Shown piece after piece: positions 54,092 through 62,738 of a stretch of 64,000 bases of DNA (its first letter is position 1; each line of letters begins with the position of its first letter). Origin of the DNA: Halomonas alkalicola (GTDB lineage Bacteria; Pseudomonadota; Gammaproteobacteria; Pseudomonadales; Halomonadaceae); assembly GCF_030704205.1 (NCBI RefSeq), contig NZ_CP131913.1, positions 3,472,001-3,536,000 of the forward strand, written 5' to 3'. The translations under genes were made by a program, and so were the position numbers. The notes beneath the pieces were generated by a model, which saw only the letters and a list, made by a program, of their open reading frames with translations, had not been told where the DNA came from and searched no databases.

Positions 54092-56494
54092 TCAGTCCCG
54101 GCGCAGCACCGCCGGGTCGCCCTCGCCGGCCAGCGCCGCCTGCTCCTCGGCGTCGAGCAGGGCGTCCAGGTCGAGCCCGGCTACCTCGCTTGCCGCCTCC
54201 AGCACGTGGGCCCAGGTGGCGCGATTGGCGTAGAGCATGCCGAAGGTATCCAGAGTGCCGCCGCGGTTGCGGTAGCCAAGGAAGCGCGACCGCGCGCCGG
54301 TGTCCAGTGGGCGCAGCACCCCGGCCAGGGGCTCGGGGCGGCAGTGGGCGAGGAAGACCCGGGCGGGCACCTCGGGCACCAGGGTGCTGAGCCGGCACTG
54401 GCTGAGCACCGCCGTGGCCTCGCCCTCGTCGCGGGCCTCGCGCAGCTTGCCCGGTTCCTGGATCACGTAGAGGCTCGTCGCGACGTCCGCCCGCGCCAGG
54501 CGCGCCAGGGCGTGCTCCATCTCCGCCAGCTGGTAGGCGCCCACGGCGAAGAGCTGCAGGCGCGGTGAGGCGGCCTCATGCAGGCAGAGCAGGCCATCCT
54601 CGGCGAGCCGTGTCGCCTGCTCTTCGGTCAGCCGCACCGCCATCGGGCTCTTGGGCACCACCATCACCGCGATGCGCCCTCGGCTGGCGTAGAGCGCCTG
54701 CAGGGCGGCGGCGGCGCTGGGGGCATCCACCGGGAAGAGGGTCGGCGCCACGTCATCCATCTCGCCGAGCCACGCCTCGCACAGGGTCGGGTCCTGGTGG
54801 GACTGCTCGTTCTTGCCATTCTCCCAGGTGTGGGAGCTGGCCAGCACCGGCAGCGAGAGCCAGCCGGGCGGGCGACCCGCCTCGCGGCAGTGGCGGGCGA
54901 AGATGATCTCCTGGCGCATGGCGCCGAGCATCTTCACCGCGAAGGCCTCGTAGCTGGCCACCAGGTTGAGCCCCTGCTTGTTGGCCAGCGCCGCGCTGAC
55001 CACCGCCTCCTCGTTGAGCGCGGTGATCACGGCGCCGTCCAGCGCTTCGGCGACGCCGGGCTCGGGGTCGGTGACCCGGTGCTTGAGCCGGTCCAGGGTG
55101 AGGTTGAGGCGATTGGAGCGCATCTCGTCGGGGTTGCCGACCCGCACCCGCAGCCCAGGGTTGGCCGCCACCAGGGCCGCGAAGGCTTCGTCGATGGCGG
55201 CCATGGGCGAGATACGCTCGCCCAGGGGCCAGGCGAGCGGTTCGGGCAGGGTGGGCAGGTCGGGATGCGGGTGGGCCAGGGGGTGGTCGCGCTCCCGCAC
55301 CCGCTCGCTCTCGGCGTGGTTGTTGAGGGTGGCGATGGCCGCGCGCAGCTCGCTCTCGGCGACATGCAGGGCGGCGGCCCCCTCATGGAAGAGGCGCCGG
55401 GCGGCCTCGTCCGAGGCGGGGTTGCCCACCAGCGGCAGGTTGTGGGCGGCGTTGGTGCCGGCCCCGGGGAAACCGAAGCCCTTGACCGTCTCGGCGATCA
55501 CGTAGGGCAGGCGCAGCGGGTAGCGGGCATGGCCGGCGCGGGCCTGCTCGGCCTGGTCGGCGAGCTCCGCCTCGGCGGTGAGAATCGCCCAGACGAAGGC
55601 GGCCGGGTCGCGGCCGTCGATGGTCAGCGGGGCGAAGCCGTTGAGGACCAGGTGGTCCTCGAACCAGTCGGTGCCGCCGGCCTGGCTCATGGTGGTGCGC
55701 TGGTCGATGCGCCGCCCGTTGGCGATCATCACCGGCACCACCGGGCCCGAGTCGTCGGCCCGCCACCAGCGCGAGGCCCAGTCGCTGCCGCGCTGCTCCT
55801 CGAAGGCGCCGTCGCTGAGGAAGGCCACCAGGTGCTGCCCGGGCAGCGGCATATGCACGTACTGCAGGCCGGCGAAGCCCAGGTAGCCTCCCTCGCTGAT
55901 CCCGCCGGCGGTGTGGGCGTTGACGTGGCTGCCCAGCGGCGAGATCGGGTGGCCGTCGGGGTCCACCCCGCAGTGGTAGAAGTCGTTGACCAGCCGGGTC
56001 AGGCCCTCGTCGCTGAGCGCGTAGCGCGCCGCGTGGGCGGGCCCCAGGTTGTCCACCAGCAGGTTCACGGCGTCGATGGCCGCCACGCAGTGGCCCTGGC
56101 CCATCAGCCAGCTGCGGGTGAGGTCGCTCATGGCGTTGGCGGCGAGATAACCGACGTAGGCGGGCACCATGTTGAGGGCGCCGCCGGTGTGCCCCTCGGG
56201 GGTGGGCTTGAACGCCTCGGCCTCGAGCGGCGTGCCATCCAGGCGCACGCGGCGGGCGTAGGTCATGTGGGCCACCAGCCACATGCCCATGCAGGCCAGG
56301 CGATCGGCGGCGGCGAGCCGCCTGAGCCAGGCCCGGTGGCGCGACGGATCAGCGGCATGGCGCGTGAGCAGCTGGGCGATGCGCTCGAGGGTCACCGGTT
56401 CGTGCTGGATCACGCCATATCCTGCGGCCCAGGTGGCGAAGTCGGGGTCGTCGGCGAAGGCGGCGGGAAGGGCGGGGCGGTTCGCTCGGGTCAT
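54092..56494 (-). CDS. Phosphoketolase-family thiamine-diphosphate enzyme
   Basis: The 800-residue length and the layout match xylulose-5-phosphate/fructose-6-phosphate phosphoketolase: an N-terminal thiamine-diphosphate domain with GHTGGALNMVPAYVGYLAAN, then SHVNAHTAGGISEGGYLGF, and a central and C-terminal part with SSHTWENGKNEQSHQDP. The diphosphate-binding signature is SDGAFEEQRG instead of the usual GDGEAETG, and GQGHCVAAIDAVN is unlike classical phosphoketolases, so it is a divergent branch. Proteins of this kind have also been annotated as xylulose-5-phosphate 3-epimerase. The real substrate is uncertain. It is convergent with the GspE-type gene and stands alone. Confidence 0.75.
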   Translation of the reverse strand: MTRANRPALPAAFADDPDFATWAAGYGVIQHEPVTLERIAQLLTRHAADPSRHRAWLRRLAAADRLACMGMWLVAHMTYARRVRLDGTPLEAEAFKPTPEGHTGGALNMVPAYVGYLAANAMSDLTRSWLMGQGHCVAAIDAVNLLVDNLGPAHAARYALSDEGLTRLVNDFYHCGVDPDGHPISPLGSHVNAHTAGGISEGGYLGFAGLQYVHMPLPGQHLVAFLSDGAFEEQRGSDWASRWWRADDSGPVVPVMIANGRRIDQRTTMSQAGGTDWFEDHLVLNGFAPLTIDGRDPAAFVWAILTAEAELADQAEQARAGHARYPLRLPYVIAETVKGFGFPGAGTNAAHNLPLVGNPASDEAARRLFHEGAAALHVAESELRAAIATLNNHAESERVRERDHPLAHPHPDLPTLPEPLAWPLGERISPMAAIDEAFAALVAANPGLRVRVGNPDEMRSNRLNLTLDRLKHRVTDPEPGVAEALDGAVITALNEEAVVSAALANKQGLNLVASYEAFAVKMLGAMRQEIIFARHCREAGRPPGWLSLPVLASSHTWENGKNEQSHQDPTLCEAWLGEMDDVAPTLFPVDAPSAAAALQALYASRGRIAVMVVPKSPMAVRLTEEQATRLAEDGLLCLHEAASPRLQLFAVGAYQLAEMEHALARLARADVATSLYVIQEPGKLREARDEGEATAVLSQCRLSTLVPEVPARVFLAHCRPEPLAGVLRPLDTGARSRFLGYRNRGGTLDTFGMLYANRATWAHVLEAASEVAGLDLDALLDAEEQAALAGEGDPAVLRRD

Positions 56495-56699
56495 GAGGGC
56501 TCCTGGTTGGCTAGCGCGAGGCCTGGCAGGGGAGGCGGGTCGACCCGCCGTCTCCCCTCCAGACTAGATGGCGCCGCGCCGGGTGGCCATGCCCTGGATC
56601 AGCGCCGGCCGCGTTGAGGCGCGAGACCTGACAGCAGGGGAGAGGGTGCGCTATAACTCCTAGAGTTTCTTTCACCGTTCCGGCTCGAGCGTCCTACCG

Positions 56700-57314
56700 A
56701 TGAATCCGCTATCCCGTCGCCGCTTCACCCTGCTGGCCCTGGGCGCGCCCGTGGCGCTGCTCGGCACCCAGGGGGTCTCCGCCAACCTGGTCGAGACCGT
56801 GCTCTCTCGTGCGCACCTGCCCCGCCACGACGACGAGGTCTGGGTGCTGGTGGACGACCGCGAGGCGACCCTGACGGTCTATCGCGGCAACCACCAGCTG
56901 GAGCGCTACGCCCCGATCTCGCTCGGCCGCAGCGGTGCCAGCGCGGCGCGCCGTCGCGGCAGCAATGTCACTCCCCTGGGCGAGTTCCGGGTCAATCGCT
57001 TCAACCACGAGAGCGACTGGCACATCTTCATCGGGCTGGACTACCCCACGCCGACCCATGCGCGCATGGCGCTGGAGCAGGGGGTCTTCACCCAGCAGGA
57101 CTACGACCACTACTTCGACTACTACCGGCAGCACGGCTATCCACCCCAGCAGACGGCGCTCGGCGGCTTCATCGGCATCCACGGCATCGGCAAGGGCGAC
57201 CCCGACGTTCACCAGCAGTTTCACTGGACCCAGGGGTGTGTGGCGGTGACCGATGAGCAGATCGAACGGCTCGCCTCGCTGATCGGCATTGGCACCCGCG
57301 TCGTGATCCGCTAG
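56700..57314 (+). CDS. L,D-transpeptidase (YkuD domain), exported
   Basis: The 204-residue product starts MNPLSRRRFTLLALGAPVAL, a twin-arginine-like or Sec signal peptide. The YkuD catalytic domain has IGIHGIGKGDPDVHQQ (histidine of HxGxG type) and HWTQGCVAVTDEQIE, with the catalytic cysteine in GCVAV. Such enzymes form 3-3 crosslinks or attach Braun lipoprotein to peptidoglycan. It lies immediately upstream of the lipoprotein gene at 57494, in the same direction, which favours the attachment role, although no experiment supports that here. Confidence 0.88.
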   Translation: MNPLSRRRFTLLALGAPVALLGTQGVSANLVETVLSRAHLPRHDDEVWVLVDDREATLTVYRGNHQLERYAPISLGRSGASAARRRGSNVTPLGEFRVNRFNHESDWHIFIGLDYPTPTHARMALEQGVFTQQDYDHYFDYYRQHGYPPQQTALGGFIGIHGIGKGDPDVHQQFHWTQGCVAVTDEQIERLASLIGIGTRVVIR

Positions 57315-57364
57315 GCTGTTACTTGCGTAAGGGAAGATCAAAGCTATGGACAAGCGCCGTTGTC

Positions 57365-57370
57365 TATAAT
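57365..57370 (+). promoter_or_regulatory. Perfect -10 element for the lipoprotein gene
   Basis: TATAAT is followed by AAAA, an AT-rich stretch rare in this genome. It lies 124 bases before the lpp start codon. No good -35 hexamer occurs at the usual distance. The very strong -10 suits an abundant lipoprotein. Confidence 0.65.
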
Positions 57371-57389
57371 AAAACAGCGTTTGACTCCT

Positions 57390-57450
57390 GTGCTAAGTAG
57401 CACAAGTCGCTGCAAGATGGCCTGCTTGTGCAGGAAGCCTGATCTCAGGC
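57390..57450 (+). promoter_or_regulatory. Three short stem-loops in the lpp leader
   Basis: The leader contains GTGCT-AAGT-AGCAC (57390-57403), CCTGC-TTGT-GCAGG (57421-57434) and GCCTG-ATCT-CAGGC (57437-57450), all perfect 5-bp stems with 4-base loops. They lie between the TATAAT and the start codon, in the probable 5' untranslated region. They may stabilise the mRNA or take part in regulation; both are inference. Confidence 0.5.
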
Positions 57451-57493
57451 AATCACCAACGCAGTACCCCAAGGAAGACTCAAGGAGAACACC

Positions 57494-57757
57494 ATGACTC
57501 TGAAGACCACCCTGAAGCTGACCGCCGCCGCTGCCTCCCTGGCCATTCTGGCTGGCTGTGCCTCCACCAGCGCCCTGGAAGAAGTTCGCCAGACCGCTGA
57601 ATCCGCACAGGCCGACGCTGCCGAAGCTCGCAGCATCGCTACCCAGGCCCAGAACACCGCCAACCAGGCGCAGCGCGACGCCCAGGCGGCCCTGCAGATG
57701 TCCGAGCAGAACCGCGACGAAATGAACCGCATGTTCCAGCGCTCCATGCAGAAGTAA
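57494..57757 (+). CDS. lpp: Braun/OprI-type outer-membrane murein lipoprotein
   Basis: The 87-residue precursor has a lipoprotein signal ending LAILAGCAST (lipidated cysteine near residue 22). It is followed by a heptad-type helix rich in Ala, Gln, Glu and Asp that would form the trimeric coiled coil. It ends in Lys (RSMQK), which is the residue Braun lipoprotein uses for covalent attachment to peptidoglycan. An AAGGAG ribosome binding site precedes the ATG. L,D-transpeptidase genes lie on both sides, fitting covalent linkage to the wall. It is close to OprI of pseudomonads. Confidence 0.92.
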   Translation: MTLKTTLKLTAAAASLAILAGCASTSALEEVRQTAESAQADAAEARSIATQAQNTANQAQRDAQAALQMSEQNRDEMNRMFQRSMQK

Positions 57758-57807
57758 TTCTGCCGGAGTGCCGGCGCTGCCCTCGGGCAGCGGTGGTTCT
57801 GCAACAA

Positions 57808-57837
57808 GAGAAGACCCCGCCTCGGCGGGGTCTTCTC
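57808..57837. terminator. Bidirectional terminator between lpp and the LysM/YkuD gene
   Basis: A stem of 13-14 bp (GAGAAGACCCCGC paired with GCGGGGTCTTCTC) with a 2-4 base loop lies 50 bases after lpp and 25 bases after the end of the convergent gene. On the minus strand the hairpin is followed by a T-rich stretch (TTGTTG). Confidence 0.85.
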
Positions 57838-57862
57838 GTGGTGGGGCGGTTGTCTCGGGCGA

Positions 57863-58888
57863 TTACCGCGCGCCGAGCTCGAGCTCGCCGCCGAAGAGGC
57901 CATCGACCTCAAGCGGGGGGGCGGCGGGGGTGGGGGCCTCGTCCGCGGTGTGCAGCAGCGACACGATCAGGCCGTCGGGCTGCTCGACCAGCTCGCGCAG
58001 GCGAGCGTAGTCCACCGGCGGCTGCTCGTCGCCGAAGGCCCTGGCCACGGTCTCGATGGCGTTGAGCAGGGGCTCGAAGCTGGCCTCGTTCTCCTCAAGC
58101 GGCGGGAATGACTGGGCGTAGAGGGTGCCGTCCGGCGCCCAGCCGGCCTTGAAGGGCTGGTCGATGATGTTGACCCGGGTGCCACTGGGCACGCGCTCGT
58201 AGAGCGACTCGATGTCCTCCGGGAACATGCGGATGCAGCCGCGGCTGGCCCGCATGCCGACGCCATCGGGACGGTTGGTGCCATGGATCAGGTAGCTGGG
58301 GATGCCCAGCAGGATGGCATGGCGGCCCAGCGGGTTGTCCGGGCCGGGTGGCACCACGGCGGGCGGCGGCTCGCCGCGGGCGGCGGCTTCCTCGCGCATG
58401 GAGCGGGGTGGCGACCAGTGGGGATCCTTCACCTTGACGGTGGTGCGGGTCACGCCCACCGGGGTGGAGAAGCCGTCGCGGCCGACGCTGATCGGGTAGG
58501 TCTCCACGATCCCCGGGGCGGAGTAGTAGTAGAGCCGCATCTCGGAGAGGTTGATGACGATGCCCTCGCGCTCGGCATCGGGCAGGATGTGCTGGTTGGG
58601 AATCGTCACCTCGGTGCTTGCGAAGGGGGCCCAGATGCTGACGTCGGGGTTGGCCATGCGGATGGCCTCGTAGCCCACGTTGTGGGTGCGAGCCAGATCG
58701 ACCAGGGTCTCCCCCTCCTGCACGGTGACCGTATAGTTCTCACCGATCACGTTGCCGGCCTCCGGCAGCGGGAAATGGCCTCGCGGCCACTCGCGCTCCT
58801 CGGCCAGGGCGCCGGTGGCGAGCAGGGCGGAGAGGCCCAGGGTGATGGCGCAGCGGGCGGTACGCCTTGCCAGTGTCGTGGTGTTCAT
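57863..58888 (-). CDS. L,D-transpeptidase with LysM domain (ErfK/YbiS/YcfS/YnhG type)
   Basis: The 341-residue product has a signal peptide (ending GALAEE), a LysM peptidoglycan-binding domain at about residues 50-98 (YTVTVQEGETLVDLARTHN; IRMANPD), and the YkuD catalytic domain with YLIHGTNRPDGVGMRASRGCIRM, in which the histidine, serine-arginine-glycine and cysteine are intact. This is the Escherichia-type enzyme class that either anchors Braun lipoprotein or makes 3-3 crosslinks. The ATG at 58888 is preferred over a TTG one codon upstream. It is convergent with lpp, and both genes end at the same terminator. Confidence 0.92.
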   Translation of the reverse strand: MNTTTLARRTARCAITLGLSALLATGALAEEREWPRGHFPLPEAGNVIGENYTVTVQEGETLVDLARTHNVGYEAIRMANPDVSIWAPFASTEVTIPNQHILPDAEREGIVINLSEMRLYYYSAPGIVETYPISVGRDGFSTPVGVTRTTVKVKDPHWSPPRSMREEAAARGEPPPAVVPPGPDNPLGRHAILLGIPSYLIHGTNRPDGVGMRASRGCIRMFPEDIESLYERVPSGTRVNIIDQPFKAGWAPDGTLYAQSFPPLEENEASFEPLLNAIETVARAFGDEQPPVDYARLRELVEQPDGLIVSLLHTADEAPTPAAPPLEVDGLFGGELELGAR

Positions 58889-59096
58889 CAACGTCGTTCT
58901 TCTCGTGTGAGGCGCCGACCCTGGGGTCGAGGCCAGCCTTTTTTACGGGCGCTTTACGGGCGCCGGGCGCTCCCTGCCCGGTGCCATCGGTTATCGGTCG
59001 CAATGAGATGCCTTGCCGACAGTATAGATTGCCCTGAGCCGCGGCGGTTCGCCACTCTTTTGGAGGCCGCTTTGGAGGCCGCTTCGAAGGCGGCGC

Positions 59097-62000
59097 TCAG
59101 GCCGCCTCGGCCTTGCGGTTGAGGGTCTCCAGCAGCTGCTCCACCGCCTGGAAGCGTGCCTCCTCCTGCTCCATGGCCGCCTCGAAGCGCAGGGTGTCGG
59201 CGCCGTCGAGCCGGTAGCGGTTCGGTTCGCGCTGGATCAGCTCCACCAGGGTCAGCGGGTCGACCCGGGTGTGGCCGCCGAAGATCACCCGGCCCCGCTC
59301 GGGGCCCGCCTCCAGCTTGACGATGCCCAGTTGCTCGGCGCGCTGGCGCAGTTTCGTCTGGCGCAGCAGGGTCTTGACCGGGGCCGGCAAAAGGCCGAAG
59401 CGGTCGATCATCTCCACCTGCAGCTCCTTGAGCGCGGCCTCGTCGGCGGCACTGCTGATGCGCTTGTACATCACCAGGCGCTGCTGGACATCGTGCAGGT
59501 AGTCGTCGGGGATCAGCGCCGGCAGGTTGAGGCTCACCTCGACGCCCTCGTCCAGCGGGGATTCGATGTTGGGCGTCTTGCCGGCGCGGATCGCCGCCAC
59601 CGCGCGGTCGAGCATCTGCATGTAGAGGCCATAGCCGATCGCCTCCATCTGCCCGCTCTGCTCCTCACCGAGCAGCTCGCCGGCGCCGCGGATTTCCATG
59701 TCGTGGCTGGCCAGGGTGAAGCCGGCGCCAAGGTCCTCGGCGGCGCCGATCGCCTCGAGGCGCTTGATGGCGTCTTTGGTCATCGCCCTGGGCGGTGGCG
59801 TGAGCAGGTAGGCGTAGGCCTGGTGGTGGCTGCGCCCGACCCGGCCGCGCAGCTGGTGCAGCTGGGCCAGGCCGAACTTGTCGGCCCGCTCGATCAGGAT
59901 GGTGTTGGCGCTGGGCACGTCGATGCCGGTCTCGATGATGGTGGAGCAGACCAGCACGTTGAAGCGCTTGTGGTAGAAGTCCGACATCACCCGTTCCAGG
60001 GCGCGCTCCGGCAGCTGGCCGTGGGCCACCCCGACCCGCGCCTCGGGCACCAGCTCCCGCAGCCTCTCGGCGGCGGTCTCGATGGTCTTGACCTCGTTGT
60101 GCAGGAAGTAGACCTGCCCGCCGCGCAGTATCTCGCGCAGGATCGCCTCCTTGATGAGCGGCTCCTCGCGGCGCTGCACGAAGGTCTTCACCGACAGCCT
60201 CCGCGCCGGCGGGGTGGCGATGATGGAGAGGTCGCGGATGCCGCTCATGGCCATGTTCAGGGTGCGCGGGATGGGCGTGGCGGTCATGGTGAGGATGTCC
60301 ACCTCGGCGCGCAGGCTCTTGAGGCGCTCCTTCTGGGCCACCCCGAAGCGGTGCTCCTCGTCGATGATCAAAAGCCCCATCTTCGGCAGCTTCATGGACT
60401 CCGAGAGCAGCTTGTGGGTGCCGATGACGATGTCCGCCTGGCCCTCCTCGATGCGCTTGAGGGAGGCCGACTGCCCCTTGCCGGCGGTGAAGCGCGACAC
60501 CAGCTCGATATTGACCGCGGTATCGGCGAAGCGGTCGCGGAAGTTCTCGAAGTGCTGGCGGGCGAGCAGGGTGGTGGGCACCAGTACCACCACCTGGCGG
60601 CCGGAGTGGACCGCCAGGAAGGCGGCGCGCATGGCCACTTCGGTCTTGCCGAAGCCGACGTCGCCGCACACCACGCGGTCCATGGGGCGCGGGGCGGTCA
60701 TGTCTTCGATCACCGCGGCGATGGCGGCGCGCTGGTCCGGGGTCTCCTCGAAGGGGAAGGCGGCGGCGAAGCGGGCGTACTCGGTGTCGGGGGCGGCGCA
60801 GGCGAAGCCCTCCCGGGCCTCCCGGCGGGCGTAGATGTCGAGCAGCTCGGCGGCGGTGTCGCGGATCTTCTCGGCGGCCTTCTTCCTGGCCTTCTCCCAC
60901 TGGTCGGAGCCGAGACGATGCAGGGGGGCCAACTCGTCGTCGGCGCCGGCATAGCGCGATATCAGGTGCAGGCTCCCCACCGGCACGTAGAGCCGCGCCC
61001 CCTCGGCGTACTCCAGGGTCACGAACTCCGCGGCCTGGCCGCCGGCTTCCAGGGTCTCGAGCCCCTTGTAGCGTCCCACGCCGTGGGACTGGTGCACCAC
61101 CGGCGCGCCGGGGCGCAGCTCCGAGAGGTGGCGAATGGCCAGCTCGTCGGCGTCGGTGGCCTTCTCGCGGCGCCGGCTCTGGCGGACCACCTCGCCATAG
61201 AGCTCGGATTCGCTGATCACCGCGAGATCGGGCTCAGTGAGCCACAGGCCCGCCTCGAGCTGGCCCTCGGTGATCGCCATGGCCGCCTCGCCGGCGAGGA
61301 AGTCGGCAAAGTCGTCGACGTGGGGCAGGGCGAGGTGCAGCGGTGCCAGGGCCTCCTCCAGCGCCTCACGCCGCCCGCGGGACTCCGCCACGAAGAGCAC
61401 GCGGCTGCTGGCGTGCTGGGCCAGGAAGCTCGACAGCGCCGCCAGGGGCTCCCGGGCCCGGGCGTTGATGCCCACTTCGGGCGGGGCCTGGCTGGCCGGG
61501 ACCAGGGCGTGGCGATGGTCGGCCTCCTCGGTGAGCGCCACCCGAGGGTGGCGCTTGATGGCGCCGAACACCTCGGCCACCGGGACGAAGGCGCGGTGGG
61601 GGGGGAGCAGGGGACGAGTGGGGTCGACCCCGAGGTTCTCGAAGCGGCTCTCGATGGCCGCCCAGTGGCGCTCGGCGGCGGCGTGCACACCCGGCAGCAG
61701 GGCGACCCGGGTACCCTCGGCCAGGTGCTCGAAGAGCGTCGCGGTCTGTTCGAAGAAGAGCGGCAGGTACTGCTCGAGGCCCGGGGAGGGGATGCCTTTG
61801 AGGGCGTCGACGTAGAGCGGACACTGGCGCGGATCGACGTCGAACAGCGTCTCGAACCCCTCGCGGAAGCAGGCGATGGCGGAGCGCGACAGCGAGTATT
61901 CGTGGGCCGGCAGCAGGTCGACCCGCTCGGCCTTGTCCTGGCTGCGCTGGGTGTCCGGGTCGAAGCGGCGCAGGGTGTCGATCTCATCATCGAACAGATC

Positions 62001-62546
62001 GATGCGCAGCGGCGCCTCGGTGCCCATGGGGAAGAGGTCGATGATGGCGCCGCGCAGGGCGTACTCGCCGGGTTCAAAGACGGTCTCCACCGCCCGGTAG
62101 CCGGCCCGGGAGAGCGCTTCCCGGAAGCGCTCGCGGTCGAGTCGCTGGCCCACCTCCAGGGTGAGCACCCGCCCGGCAATGTACTCAACCGGCGGCAGCC
62201 GCTGCATCAGCGTATTGATCGGCACCAGCACGATGCCGTGCTCGCCGTCCTGCAGCCGACGCAGGGTGCGCAGCCGCGCCGAGACGATGTCCTGGTGGGG
62301 CGAGAAGCTGTCGTAGGGCAGCGTCTCCCAGTCGGGGAAGGGGAGCACCGGCCGGCGGCCGTAGAAGGCCAGCTCGCTCTCCAGGCGCAGGGCCTGGGCG
62401 GTGTCGGCGGTGATCACCAGCAGGGGGGCGTCCTGGGCCAGGCGGGTCAGGGCCAGGGCGCTGGCGCTGCCCTGGGGAGCCTGCCAGTAGAGGGTGTCGC
62501 GCATACCTTCAGGGCGCGGCGGGTCCAGCGGCGAGAAGTTCGGCAT
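59097..62546 (-). CDS. mfd: Transcription-repair coupling factor Mfd
   Basis: Mfd removes RNA polymerase stalled at DNA damage and recruits UvrA. The 1,149-residue product matches the family length. It has the N-terminal UvrB-like region (FPDWETLPYDSFSPHQDIVS), the RNA-polymerase-interacting domain, and the RecG-type motor with GDVGFGKTEVAMRAAF (Walker A), IIDEEHRFGV (Walker B) and TMTATPIPRTL. RGRVGRSHHQAYAYLL and the TRCF C-terminal domain follow. The ATG at 62546 starts the usual MPNFSPL region. It is divergent from gap, as in Pseudomonas. A very long open frame on the opposite strand is a composition artefact. Confidence 0.97.
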   Translation of the reverse strand: MPNFSPLDPPRPEGMRDTLYWQAPQGSASALALTRLAQDAPLLVITADTAQALRLESELAFYGRRPVLPFPDWETLPYDSFSPHQDIVSARLRTLRRLQDGEHGIVLVPINTLMQRLPPVEYIAGRVLTLEVGQRLDRERFREALSRAGYRAVETVFEPGEYALRGAIIDLFPMGTEAPLRIDLFDDEIDTLRRFDPDTQRSQDKAERVDLLPAHEYSLSRSAIACFREGFETLFDVDPRQCPLYVDALKGIPSPGLEQYLPLFFEQTATLFEHLAEGTRVALLPGVHAAAERHWAAIESRFENLGVDPTRPLLPPHRAFVPVAEVFGAIKRHPRVALTEEADHRHALVPASQAPPEVGINARAREPLAALSSFLAQHASSRVLFVAESRGRREALEEALAPLHLALPHVDDFADFLAGEAAMAITEGQLEAGLWLTEPDLAVISESELYGEVVRQSRRREKATDADELAIRHLSELRPGAPVVHQSHGVGRYKGLETLEAGGQAAEFVTLEYAEGARLYVPVGSLHLISRYAGADDELAPLHRLGSDQWEKARKKAAEKIRDTAAELLDIYARREAREGFACAAPDTEYARFAAAFPFEETPDQRAAIAAVIEDMTAPRPMDRVVCGDVGFGKTEVAMRAAFLAVHSGRQVVVLVPTTLLARQHFENFRDRFADTAVNIELVSRFTAGKGQSASLKRIEEGQADIVIGTHKLLSESMKLPKMGLLIIDEEHRFGVAQKERLKSLRAEVDILTMTATPIPRTLNMAMSGIRDLSIIATPPARRLSVKTFVQRREEPLIKEAILREILRGGQVYFLHNEVKTIETAAERLRELVPEARVGVAHGQLPERALERVMSDFYHKRFNVLVCSTIIETGIDVPSANTILIERADKFGLAQLHQLRGRVGRSHHQAYAYLLTPPPRAMTKDAIKRLEAIGAAEDLGAGFTLASHDMEIRGAGELLGEEQSGQMEAIGYGLYMQMLDRAVAAIRAGKTPNIESPLDEGVEVSLNLPALIPDDYLHDVQQRLVMYKRISSAADEAALKELQVEMIDRFGLLPAPVKTLLRQTKLRQRAEQLGIVKLEAGPERGRVIFGGHTRVDPLTLVELIQREPNRYRLDGADTLRFEAAMEQEEARFQAVEQLLETLNRKAEAA

Positions 62547-62637
62547 GGTCACGTCGGTCGGCTTATGGACGGGCTTGGAAAGGACGCATGATAGCAGATC
62601 GCGCCGGGGCTCCGGCCTGTAGTCAAAAGCAGGTTTC

Positions 62638-62652
62638 TGTAATGCCGCTACA
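62638..62652. promoter_or_regulatory. HexR-like operator upstream of gap
   Basis: TGTAATGCCGCTACA fits the gammaproteobacterial HexR consensus TGTART-N3-AYTACA (from memory) at all but one of its defined positions. It lies 21 bases upstream of the gap -35 element and 86 bases before the GTG start. HexR responds to 2-keto-3-deoxy-6-phosphogluconate and controls central-carbon genes such as gap. A lone TGTAGT half-site occurs at 62618-62623. Confidence 0.6.
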
Positions 62653-62673
62653 GCGGCTGCGACCATCCTTCGA

Positions 62674-62701
62674 TTGACCCCGGGGGCTGGCTCCGGATAA
62701 T
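62674..62701 (+). promoter_or_regulatory. Sigma-70-type promoter of gap
   Basis: TTGACC at 62674-62679 and GATAAT at 62696-62701 are separated by 16 bases. Each hexamer matches five of six consensus bases. This is the best -35/-10 pair I see in the window and points toward gap. Confidence 0.7.
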
Positions 62702-62738
62702 GGCCGCGAACTTCCAACCCCCACCAGTGAGGCCGCAC

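Noticed and set aside
59271..62591. A 1,106-codon open frame on the plus strand opposite mfd
   Set aside because: mfd is unmistakable on the minus strand. Long antisense frames are expected at this GC content, and the translation is low-complexity (Gly, Ala, Val, His, Leu) with no family resemblance.
62618..62632. A second HexR site upstream of gap
   Set aside because: Only the left half (TGTAGT) matches; the right half does not.
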